A stretch of 64,000 nt of DNA from the NCBI RefSeq assembly GCF_046233715.1, contig NZ_JBJNRJ010000008.1, positions 71,581-135,580 of the forward strand. Reading direction: 5' to 3'. The notes under the pieces are model-generated. The model was not told the origin of the DNA. It worked only from the letters and a program-made list of their open reading frames with translations, and made no database searches. The position numbers and the translations under genes are program-made. The stretch is from Trujillonella humicola (GTDB taxonomy: Bacteria; Actinomycetota; Actinomycetes; Mycobacteriales; Geodermatophilaceae). Positions 16,705 to 24,135 of the stretch are shown here, one piece after another; within the stretch, counting starts at the first letter, position 1, and each line of letters begins with the position of its first letter.

Positions 16705-17466
16705 TCAGCGCGGCGGGTCGGCCAGCTCGGCCACCAGGCCGGTCATCACCCGCTGCGGCTCGGCGAGCACCTCCGGCATCCGCGTCAGCAGCGCCTGCTC
16801 CACCAGGTCGGCGAGGCGGTCGGGGAAGACGACGGTCGCCTCGGCCATCCAGGCGTCCAGCGACCGCCGCACCACCTCCTGCGGCGTCGCCTTGGGGTAG
16901 GGCACCGCGGTGGCCATGTCGGTGTCGACGAACCCCGGGTGGGAGGTGGTGACGACGACGCCGTCGGCGCCGAGCTGCTCGCGCAGCGCCAGCGCGAGCA
17001 TCCGCTGCGCCGCCTTGCTGGCCCCGTACACCGGCGAGCTGCGGGAGACGACCAGCCCGGTCAGCGAGTTGACGAACAGCACCCCGCCGCGGTGCCGCCG
17101 CAGCGCCGGGGCGAGCTCGGACACCAGCGCCAGGGGGCCGAAGACGTTGACCTCGAAGGTCTCCCGGCACACCGCCTCGTCAGTGTCCAGCACCCGGCCG
17201 CTGGGGGCGAGCCCGGCGTTGCTGACCAGCAGCTCCACGTCCCCGCAGGCCTCGGCGACAGCGGCGCGGTCCGCGGCCCGGGTCACGTCCAGCCGGACCG
17301 GCACCAGCCGCTCCCCCAGCCGGTCGCGGGCCGGCGCCAGCGTCGCGGGCTCGCGGGCGGCGGCGTAGACCCGCGCGGCGCCCCGGGCGAGCAACTCCTC
17401 GGCGAAGACCAGCCCCAGCCCGCGGTTGGCCCCGGTGACCAGCGCCGTCCGCCCACGGATCTCCAT
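16705..17466 (-). CDS. Short-chain dehydrogenase/reductase
   Basis: 253-residue classical SDR. Cofactor motif TGANRGLG near residue 12, SNAG near residue 84, active-site VYGASKAA near residue 145. The ATG at 17466 follows GGGGACGC. It lies 20 bp after the histidine phosphatase gene on the same strand. Its relatives act on diverse alcohols and ketones; no substrate can be assigned. Confidence 0.87.
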   Translation of the reverse strand: MEIRGRTALVTGANRGLGLVFAEELLARGAARVYAAAREPATLAPARDRLGERLVPVRLDVTRAADRAAVAEACGDVELLVSNAGLAPSGRVLDTDEAVCRETFEVNVFGPLALVSELAPALRRHRGGVLFVNSLTGLVVSRSSPVYGASKAAQRMLALALREQLGADGVVVTTSHPGFVDTDMATAVPYPKATPQEVVRRSLDAWMAEATVVFPDRLADLVEQALLTRMPEVLAEPQRVMTGLVAELADPPR

Positions 17467-17486
17467 GCGTCCCCTGTCGTCGTCGG

Positions 17487-18131
17487 TCAGCGGTAGGTGA
17501 TGCCGGCGTCGTCGAGGTGGCTGTGCTCGTTGAAGCTCAGCAGGGCCAGCCCGGTGCGCCCGGCGGCCACCTTGGTGACCGCGCCGTTCACCGCGACCCG
17601 GTTGAGCGCCACGAGCCCGGCCGCCCCGGTGCCCAGCAGCCCGGCGCAGGCGGCGGCGATGACGCCGGCGGAGGTGAAGACGACGGCGTCCTGCCCCTGC
17701 TCCAGCTCCGCGGCCAGCTCCGCGAGCGCGGCGGCCACGCCGGTGGTGAAGGCCGGCCAGCCACCCTCGTCACCGTGCTCGACCCAGGCGGTCAGCGCCG
17801 CGTCGAGGACCACCTGGAACTCGCGGGAGGACCGGGGTTCCCCGGCGTCGTGCGCCGCCGCGTACCGGCGGACCAGGCCGATGTGGTCGTACTCGTCCCA
17901 TCGCGGGTCGGTCCGCGGCTCCACGTCGTGGCCCGCGGCGGCCAGCGCGAGCCGTGCGGTGTCCCGCTGGCGGCGCAGCGACCCGTGCACGGCCACCGGC
18001 CGGCGCAGCCCGCGGCCGGCCAGCCACCGACCGGTCGCCTCGGCCTGCTGCCGGCCCTGGTCGGACAGGCGGTCGTAGTCGTCGCCGCCGAAGGAGGCCT
18101 GGCCGTGGCGGACGAGCAGCACCAGGGGCAC
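17487..18131 (-). CDS. Histidine phosphatase family protein
   Basis: 214-residue member of the phosphoglycerate mutase-like superfamily. The catalytic phosphohistidine motif is LVRHGQAS at residues 6-13, with the companion Arg in GSLRRQRDTA near residue 52 and the second histidine near residue 115 to 150 region less clear. It begins at GTG 18131, four bases after the PHA synthase gene, so the pair is probably co-transcribed. The natural substrate is unknown. Confidence 0.8.
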   Translation of the reverse strand: MPLVLLVRHGQASFGGDDYDRLSDQGRQQAEATGRWLAGRGLRRPVAVHGSLRRQRDTARLALAAAGHDVEPRTDPRWDEYDHIGLVRRYAAAHDAGEPRSSREFQVVLDAALTAWVEHGDEGGWPAFTTGVAAALAELAAELEQGQDAVVFTSAGVIAAACAGLLGTGAAGLVALNRVAVNGAVTKVAAGRTGLALLSFNEHSHLDDAGITYR

Positions 18132-18135
18132 GGGC

Positions 18136-19893
18136 TCAGCCCGCGGCCGGGGACGGCGTCCGGTCGCGGACGTAGGAGCCGGGGGCCGGCTCGAGCGCGG
18201 GGTGGCGCGCGCTGCCGGTGGACGCCGGGGCCGGCCGCCGCTCGCCGGAGCGCTCCAGCACCCAGTCGGCCCAGGCCTCCCACCACGTCCCGGTCCGCTT
18301 CTCGGCAGTCTCCCGCCAGTGCTCGGCGCCGGCGCCGGGCTCGCCGCCGACCAGGTAGCTGGCCTTCGGGTTGCCGGGCGGGTTGACCAGGCTGGCGATG
18401 TGGCCGGCGTTGCTCAGCACGAAGGTGGCCGGCCCGGACACCAGCTCGGTGGTCCGGTAGCAGCCGGTCCACGGGGTGAGGTGGTCGTTGACCGCGCCGG
18501 TGACGAAGACCGGCACCGTGATCCGGCTCAGGTCGACCGGCGTGCCCAGCACCCGCAGGCCGCCGGTGACCAGGGTGTTGGCGCGGAAGATGTCGAGGAA
18601 CTGGCCGTGCAGGGCGGCCGGCAGGTTCGTCCCGTCGGCGTTCCAGGCCAGGATGTCGAAGACCGGGGGGCGCTCGCCCATCAGCCAGTTGCTGACCACG
18701 TAGTTGAACACCAGGTCGTCGGGGCGCATCCAGCTGAAGACCGCCCCCAGCGACCGGGCGCTGATCAGCCCGTTCCGCCGCGAGCTGGCGCGGGCCATCT
18801 CGAGCATGCGGGGCGCGGAGAAGGCACCGATCGGCGCCCGGGTGCCGAAGTCGAGCAGCGTGACCCCGTAGGAGGCGGAGTGGACGCCGTGGTCGCCCCG
18901 GGCGGCGAGGTGGCTGAGGACCGTGGACTGCAGGATGCCGCCGGCGCAGAAGCCCAGCGTGTTGACGTCCTCGGAGCCCGAGACGTCCTTCACGACGTCC
19001 AGGGCGCGCACGATCGCACCGGCGTAGGTGTCGATGTCCCAGTCGGCCTGCGCCGCGCTGGGGTTGCGCCAGCTGACCATGAACACCCGCAGTCCCCGGC
19101 TCACCGCGTACTCCACGAAGCTGCGCCCGGGGCGCAGGTCGAGGAAGTAGTAGCGGCCGATCGGAGGCGGGACGACCAGCAGCGGCCGCTCGTGGACCGT
19201 CGGGGTGCTCGGCCGGTACTCGATGACCTCGGCGACGTCGTCGCGGTGGACGACGTCGCCGGGGGTGACGGCCAGGTCCTCGCCGACGGTGAAGGCGCTG
19301 CGGTCGGTCTGCGCGGGCATCCCGCCGTTGCGCCGGACGTCGGAGGCGAACTGGCGCGCGCCGCGCACGAGGCTGGCCCCGGCGGTGTCGAAGGCCCGCT
19401 TGAGGGCGGCCGGGTTGCCCGGGAGGGTGTTCGTCGGCGCCAGGGCGCTGGTGAGGATGCCCACGGCGAACCGCGCGCGCTCGACGTCGTGCCAGTCCCC
19501 CGCGCTCTGCTCGTACTCGGCGACCAGCCGGTCCAGCTGCGAGCCGAGGGCGAGGTAGCCCTGGGCCAGCCGCCGGTAGACCGGGTTGACCGACCAGGCC
19601 GGGTCGGCGAACCGCCGGTCCCTCGCCGACGGGCGGTGCTCGTCGGTGCCGCGAGCGATCGACGCCCAGTCGCGCAGCAGCCGCCCGGCGCCGCGGGTGA
19701 CCGGCCCGGGCTGGGCGAGGGCGGAGGCGATGCCCTTCAGGACACCGAGGGACGACGGGATGCCGACCGCCTCGCCGCCCTCGACGAGGGCGGTCGCCTC
19801 GTCCTCGTCGACGGGCAGCGGCTCGGCGGCCACCGGGCGGGGTCTGCGCACGGCGGCCTCGGGAGTGGTCCTGTCCGGCCTGGTCGCGGTCAT
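18136..19893 (-). CDS. phaC: Polyhydroxyalkanoate synthase (class I type)
   Basis: 585-residue PhaC-like protein, the size of class I enzymes, which polymerise (R)-3-hydroxyacyl-CoA into storage polyester. The catalytic triad is C316 in LGFCAGG, D470 in GAVNDHLTP and H498 in SNAGHIAS, with the conserved WRNPS segment near residue 275. The N-terminal 40 residues are Pro/Glu-rich and probably disordered. No phasin or phaA/phaB genes are adjacent, although SDRs nearby could serve as reductases. A depolymerase-like gene is at 9771 and a 3-hydroxyacyl-CoA dehydrogenase at 25764. Confidence 0.9.
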   Translation of the reverse strand: MTATRPDRTTPEAAVRRPRPVAAEPLPVDEDEATALVEGGEAVGIPSSLGVLKGIASALAQPGPVTRGAGRLLRDWASIARGTDEHRPSARDRRFADPAWSVNPVYRRLAQGYLALGSQLDRLVAEYEQSAGDWHDVERARFAVGILTSALAPTNTLPGNPAALKRAFDTAGASLVRGARQFASDVRRNGGMPAQTDRSAFTVGEDLAVTPGDVVHRDDVAEVIEYRPSTPTVHERPLLVVPPPIGRYYFLDLRPGRSFVEYAVSRGLRVFMVSWRNPSAAQADWDIDTYAGAIVRALDVVKDVSGSEDVNTLGFCAGGILQSTVLSHLAARGDHGVHSASYGVTLLDFGTRAPIGAFSAPRMLEMARASSRRNGLISARSLGAVFSWMRPDDLVFNYVVSNWLMGERPPVFDILAWNADGTNLPAALHGQFLDIFRANTLVTGGLRVLGTPVDLSRITVPVFVTGAVNDHLTPWTGCYRTTELVSGPATFVLSNAGHIASLVNPPGNPKASYLVGGEPGAGAEHWRETAEKRTGTWWEAWADWVLERSGERRPAPASTGSARHPALEPAPGSYVRDRTPSPAAG

Positions 19894-19967
19894 GCTCGGC
19901 TCCGTTCGACGCGTGCAGAGACCCTATCCAGCGCACCGGCGGGGGGCCTGTCGTGCGCCCGGGAGGG

Positions 19968-20753
19968 TCACGCACCCGGCAGCGGGGGCGGCAGGGCCTG
20001 CCCGCTGCCGGCCGTGACGCCGCCGTCGACCGGCAGCGCCACCCCGGTGACGAACGACGCCGCGGGCGACCCGAGGAACGCGATCACCTCCGCGACCTCG
20101 CGCGGGTCGGCCCACCGCTGCATGGGGACCATGCGCCGCAGCGCCTCGTAGCGCTCCTCGCCCTCGGCGATGTGCGCGGTCATGCCGGTGCGGACCGGCC
20201 CGGGCAGCACGGCGTTGACCCGGATGCCGCTCGTCGCGAGGTCCACCGCCACCGAGCGCACCAGGTTGACCGCCCCGGCCTTGGCCGCGGCGTAGGGCCA
20301 GCGCCGCGGCTCGCCGCCGAGCGCGGTCACCGAGGCCGTCACCACGACCGATCCGCCGCCCGCCCGGCGCAGCGCCGGGACCGCCGCGCGCAGGCCGAGC
20401 ACGACCGCGCGCAGGTTGACCGAGACCGAGCGGTCGAACACCTCCAGGTCGGCCGTCTCGAGGTCACCGGTCCCCCGCACGCCGGCGTTGAGGACGACGA
20501 CGTCGAGCCGGCCGAACCGCTGCTCGGCGGCGGCGACCGCGGCCGCGTTCGCGCCCTCGTCGGTGACGTCGGCCGCCACCGCCACGGCGCGGTCGGCGGA
20601 GGCGAGCCAGCCCAGGTCGGCCGCGGACAGGTCGACGGCGACGACGGACCCGCCGCGCTCCAGCAGCACCTCGACCGTCGCGCGGCCGATCCCGGAGGCC
20701 GCGCCCGTGACCAGCGCGACCGGTGCGCCGTTCCCCCTCGTCCCCGCGTCCAT
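19968..20753 (-). CDS. Short-chain dehydrogenase/reductase
   Basis: 261-residue SDR with TGAASGIG near residue 16, LNAG near residue 95, an active-site YAAAKAG near residue 155 and the final LPVDGG strand. It begins with ATG 12 bases after the stop of the SDR at 20766-21533, so the two form a co-directional pair behind the palindromic operator at 21548. Substrate unknown. Confidence 0.88.
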   Translation of the reverse strand: MDAGTRGNGAPVALVTGAASGIGRATVEVLLERGGSVVAVDLSAADLGWLASADRAVAVAADVTDEGANAAAVAAAEQRFGRLDVVVLNAGVRGTGDLETADLEVFDRSVSVNLRAVVLGLRAAVPALRRAGGGSVVVTASVTALGGEPRRWPYAAAKAGAVNLVRSVAVDLATSGIRVNAVLPGPVRTGMTAHIAEGEERYEALRRMVPMQRWADPREVAEVIAFLGSPAASFVTGVALPVDGGVTAGSGQALPPPLPGA

Positions 20754-20765
20754 CCGGCGGCGACC

Positions 20766-21533
20766 TCAGAACCCGACGCGCTTGGTGTAGCCGCCGTCGA
20801 CGACGACGTTCTCGCCATTCACCCAGCTGGCCGCCGGGCTGGCCAGGACGGCGACGATGGCGGCCACCTCGTCCGCGGTGCCCATGCGCCTGGTGGGGTG
20901 CCGGTCGCGGTCGCGCGCGTAGATCTCCGGGCGGCGCTCGCGCAGGTCGTCCCACTTGCGCCCCTCGATCAGGATCGGGCCGGGAGAGACCGTGTTCGCG
21001 CGGATGCCGTCGGGCCCCCAGCGCTGGGCGAGCTGGGCCATGTAGTTGATCGTGGCGGCCTTCATGGCGCCGTAGCTGGGGTTGATCGGCACGTCATGGT
21101 GCTCGATGGCGGTGATCGTCCCGATCTGCACGATGGCCGCGGCGTCCGACCGGTCGAGGTGGGGCTTGCTGGCCTCGCAGAGCGCGACGCAGCCGAGCAC
21201 GTCGACGGTGAAGTTGGTCTGCCACGGGGCGGCGCCGTCGCCGTGCTGCCCGCTGGCACTGGCGTTGCTGACCACCACGTCGATGCCGCCGAGCGCCTCG
21301 GCCGCCGCGTCCACCCACCGCCGGACCGCCTGCTCGTCGGCGACGTCGCAGGCGTGGCCGACGATCGTGCCGAGGTCGCCGAGCTCCTCGACCGCGGCCG
21401 CCACGCCCTTCTCGTCGCGGGCGCAGATGGCGACGCTCGCGCCCTCGCGGAGCAGCCGGGCGGCCACCGCGCGGCCGATCCCGTGACTGCCGCCGGAGAT
21501 CACGGCGCGCCTGCCGGCGAGACCCAGGTCCAC
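20766..21533 (-). CDS. Short-chain dehydrogenase/reductase under GntR operator
   Basis: 255-residue SDR from a GTG at 21533. Cofactor motif SGGSHGIG near residue 13; SNAS replaces the usual NNAG near residue 88; the active-site YGAMKAA near residue 150 is intact. The gene is divergent from the GntR regulator at 21613, and the palindrome at 21548-21563 lies only 14 bp upstream of its start, so it is a likely regulatory target. A longer start inside the intergenic region is less likely because it would run through the operator. Confidence 0.86.
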   Translation of the reverse strand: MDLGLAGRRAVISGGSHGIGRAVAARLLREGASVAICARDEKGVAAAVEELGDLGTIVGHACDVADEQAVRRWVDAAAEALGGIDVVVSNASASGQHGDGAAPWQTNFTVDVLGCVALCEASKPHLDRSDAAAIVQIGTITAIEHHDVPINPSYGAMKAATINYMAQLAQRWGPDGIRANTVSPGPILIEGRKWDDLRERRPEIYARDRDRHPTRRMGTADEVAAIVAVLASPAASWVNGENVVVDGGYTKRVGF

Positions 21534-21547
21534 GGCACCCGACCCTA

Positions 21548-21563
21548 GGTCGTATAGACGACC
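21548..21563. promoter_or_regulatory. GntR (HutC/UTRA type) operator 1
   Basis: GGTCGTATAGACGACC is a palindrome except at two central positions. Its core GT-A-TA-G-AC fits the GT-N-TA-N-AC consensus known for HutC-subfamily GntR regulators. It lies between the divergent SDR and gntR genes. A second copy sharing 14 contiguous bases is at 22409-22422, in front of the third Rieske gene. Confidence 0.8.
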
Positions 21564-21612
21564 CGGACAAGCGGCGGCGGGGACCGCGCGGGCCCTGCAG
21601 TAGCGTGCGGCC

Positions 21613-22380
21613 ATGACCGGGGACCGGGGCGGTCAGCCGCCGCTGTACCGGCAGGTGCGCCAGGTCCTCGCCGGGCGGATCGCGGCCGGCGAGTACCGCG
21701 CCGGCGACCGGCTCCCCAGCGAGCCCGTGCTGGCCGCCGAGCTCGACGTGCACCGCCTGACCGTCCGGCGGGCCCTCGACGAGCTGGCCCGGGAGGGCCT
21801 GCTGCACGCCCGTCAGGGGGCCGGCACCTTCGTCACCCCGCGGCCGGCCCCGATCGCCGTCACCATCCCGCTGTCCCGCGAGGAGTTCTCCACCAGCCTG
21901 CGCGCCCAGCTGGAGGCCGAGGGCCGGCACTACCGCGACGTGCTCGTCTCCACGGAGATCGCCGACGACGACGCCGTCCGCGCGGACCTGCGGCACCCGC
22001 GCGGACCACTCCGCCGGGTCGACAGCCGGCTCGAGGTCAACGGCGAGACCTGGGTGTCCTCGACGGCCTGGGGTCCCGACGACCGGCTGGCGGACCTCGC
22101 CACGCAGTGGCGGGAGACCGACGGCGTCTACGGGCTGCTGCTCGACCGGTCGGCCGGTCCGCTGCACCACGTCTGGCGCTCCTTCGGCGCGGAGGCGGCC
22201 GGCGCGCAGGACGCCGAGCGCCTCGGCGTGCGGATCGGTGCGCCGGTGCTGGTCCGCGAGGGGCTGACCGCCGACGCGGACGGCACGCCGGTCCTGCGGG
22301 TCCGCCGGTGCGCGCGCGGGGACCGGGTCCGCTACGTGCTGTCGTACGACGGCGAGGCGGCGCCCGGCTCCGCCGGTTGA
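21613..22380 (+). CDS. GntR family transcriptional regulator with UTRA domain (HutC subfamily)
   Basis: 255-residue regulator. The N-terminal 75 residues form a GntR winged helix (PLYRQVRQVLAGRI, then LPSEPVLAAELDVHRLTVRRAL, then a QGAGTFV wing). Residues from about 85 to the end fit a UTRA effector-binding domain, including the VRADLRHPRGPLRRVDSRL and final RYVLSYDG-type strand. Operators at 21548 and 22409 flank the gene, so it probably autoregulates and controls the divergent SDR pair and the downstream Rieske gene. The effector is likely the pathway substrate or an intermediate. Confidence 0.9.
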   Translation: MTGDRGGQPPLYRQVRQVLAGRIAAGEYRAGDRLPSEPVLAAELDVHRLTVRRALDELAREGLLHARQGAGTFVTPRPAPIAVTIPLSREEFSTSLRAQLEAEGRHYRDVLVSTEIADDDAVRADLRHPRGPLRRVDSRLEVNGETWVSSTAWGPDDRLADLATQWRETDGVYGLLLDRSAGPLHHVWRSFGAEAAGAQDAERLGVRIGAPVLVREGLTADADGTPVLRVRRCARGDRVRYVLSYDGEAAPGSAG

Positions 22381-22408
22381 CGGTCTCCGCTGCGATCCGG
22401 AGACTCAC

Positions 22409-22422
22409 TCGTATAGACGACC
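22409..22422. promoter_or_regulatory. GntR (HutC/UTRA type) operator 2
   Basis: TCGTATAGACGACC repeats exactly 14 bases of operator 1 and keeps its inverted symmetry (TCGT-N-TA-N-ACGA). It lies 42 bp upstream of the third Rieske oxygenase start and 28 bp after the gntR stop. Its position suits repression of the Rieske-SnoaL pair. Confidence 0.8.
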
Positions 22423-22463
22423 TGCGCCCCGGGCGGGGTGCCCCTCTCCGTCTGGAGGCCTCC

Positions 22464-23657
22464 GTGTCGACTCCGCCGTACGTCCCCGCGCTCGACTTCT
22501 CCCCCGCGCTGCGCGACGACGCCCTCTCGGTCATGCGCCGGCTCGTCGGCCTCTTCCGGGAGGGCGGCACCGACCGGGCGCCGGAGCAGTACGTCGAACC
22601 GGTCGCCAACTACCGCGACCCCGACGTCTGGGCACGCGAGGTGGAGCAGATCCACCGGCGGGTGCCCCTGGCGGTCGCCCTGTCGGCCGAGCTCCCGGAG
22701 CCGGGGAGCTACAAGGCGGTCGAGGTCGTCGGCACCCCGGTCCTGATCACCCGGGACCGCTCCGGCGGCGTGCACGCGTTCGTCAACGCCTGCCGGCACC
22801 GGGGCGCGGAACTGCTGGCCGGCGGCACCGGCCGGGCCCGGCGGATCACCTGCCCCTACCACGCGTGGTCCTACGACCTGGCCGGCTGCCTGGTCGGCGT
22901 CTACGGCGAGGAGACGTTCGGGCCGGTCGACCGCTCCACCATGGGCCTGCTGACCCTCCCGGCGGCGGAGCGGGCCGGGTTCGTCTTCATCTCCCTCGAC
23001 CGCACGGCGACCCTCGACCTGGACGCCTGGCTCGGCGACATGGCGCCGCTGCTCGACGGCCTGGGGCTGGACCGCTGCCACCACCACGGGACGACGCACC
23101 TGCCCGGCCCCAACTGGAAGCTGGTGGTCGACGGCTACCTGGAGGGCTACCACTTCGCCTCGCTGCACACGAACACGGTGTTCCGGACCAACCACTCGAA
23201 CATGGCCACCTTCGACTCCTTCGGCCCGCACATGCGGGTCGCCTTCGCGCTCAAGACGATCGGCGGGTCCGCGGACCTCCCCGAGGAGTCGTGGGAGCCG
23301 GCGGCGAACGTGGGGCCGATCTTCTGGCTCTTCCCCGGCATCGCGATCGCCGGCGGCTGGCGCCGGATCGTGGAGGTGTCGATCGTGCTCCCCGGCACCT
23401 CGTGGGACACCTCGACCACCGAGCAGCACACGCTCCTGCGGGAGCCGCCGGTCGACGACGAGGAGGTCAAGGTCGCCGACCACGCCCGGGACTGGTTCTA
23501 CGAGGTCACGCTCGAGGAGGACTACCGCACCGGCGAGGGCGTCCAGCGCGGCCTCGACGCCATGACCGGCACCGACCTGGTGTTCGGCCGCAACGAGCCC
23601 GGCGTCCAGCACTTCCACCGCACCGTCGCCGGGATGATCGGGACGCCGGGTGCCTGA
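22464..23657 (+). CDS. Rieske-type oxygenase, alpha subunit (third, divergent copy)
   Basis: 397-residue oxygenase from a GTG at 22464 with GGAGG at 22454-22458. Rieske ligands C110-x-H112 and C130-x2-H133; iron histidines H230 and H235 in GYHFASLH; likely acidic ligand in the LEEDYRTGEGVQ segment. It is shorter and clearly different from the two paralogues at the left end and has no small partner gene. Instead its 3' end overlaps an NTF2-fold gene by 8 bp, which is the fold of dioxygenase beta subunits. It is a probable target of the GntR regulator through operator 2. Confidence 0.9.
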   Translation: MSTPPYVPALDFSPALRDDALSVMRRLVGLFREGGTDRAPEQYVEPVANYRDPDVWAREVEQIHRRVPLAVALSAELPEPGSYKAVEVVGTPVLITRDRSGGVHAFVNACRHRGAELLAGGTGRARRITCPYHAWSYDLAGCLVGVYGEETFGPVDRSTMGLLTLPAAERAGFVFISLDRTATLDLDAWLGDMAPLLDGLGLDRCHHHGTTHLPGPNWKLVVDGYLEGYHFASLHTNTVFRTNHSNMATFDSFGPHMRVAFALKTIGGSADLPEESWEPAANVGPIFWLFPGIAIAGGWRRIVEVSIVLPGTSWDTSTTEQHTLLREPPVDDEEVKVADHARDWFYEVTLEEDYRTGEGVQRGLDAMTGTDLVFGRNEPGVQHFHRTVAGMIGTPGA

Positions 23658-24099
23658 CCCGGGGCTCGCCCCCGGGGACGTGCTGGCCGTCCACCAGCTG
23701 CTCGCGCTGTACGGGCACCACCTCGACGACGGCGAGTTCGGCGCGCTGGCCGAGATCTTCACCGCCGACGCGACGGTGGTCTTCGCCGGCCGCGACCGGC
23801 CGCCGATCGAGGGCATCGACGCGATCGTCGCGTTCTTCGCCACGGCGGCCGGGTCCTCGGCGCACCACGTCTGCGACGTCGTGGTCAGCGGCGGGCCCGG
23901 CGAGGTGCGCGTGCGCAGTTCCCTGGCCGTGCCGTACACCCGCCCGGAGCACGACGCCCACCGGTGGCACGGCGGGACCTACGACGACGTCGTGGTCCGG
24001 ACCGGCGCGGGCTGGCGCATCCACCGGCGCACGATCACCGGCCGCTGGCAGCTGACGACCGACGCCCGCCCCGTTCCGCAGCACCGGCGCACCTCCTGA
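23650..24099 (+). CDS. SnoaL-like/NTF2-fold protein coupled to Rieske oxygenase
   Basis: 149-residue NTF2-like protein starting at GTG 23650, inside the end of the Rieske gene. It shares VHQLLA-x-YGH-x-LDD, SAHH, VPYTR, GGTYDDV, GRWQLT and PVP-x-HRRT with the protein at 8322-8786. Rieske dioxygenase beta subunits also have this fold and are translated right after the alpha subunit, so a beta-like structural role is possible; an isomerase or dehydratase role is equally open. It is about 20-30 residues shorter than usual beta subunits. Confidence 0.78.
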   Translation: MPDPGLAPGDVLAVHQLLALYGHHLDDGEFGALAEIFTADATVVFAGRDRPPIEGIDAIVAFFATAAGSSAHHVCDVVVSGGPGEVRVRSSLAVPYTRPEHDAHRWHGGTYDDVVVRTGAGWRIHRRTITGRWQLTTDARPVPQHRRTS

Positions 24100-24135
24100 C
24101 CCTGCGGCACCGGCCGGATGCGGCATGCTCCCGCC

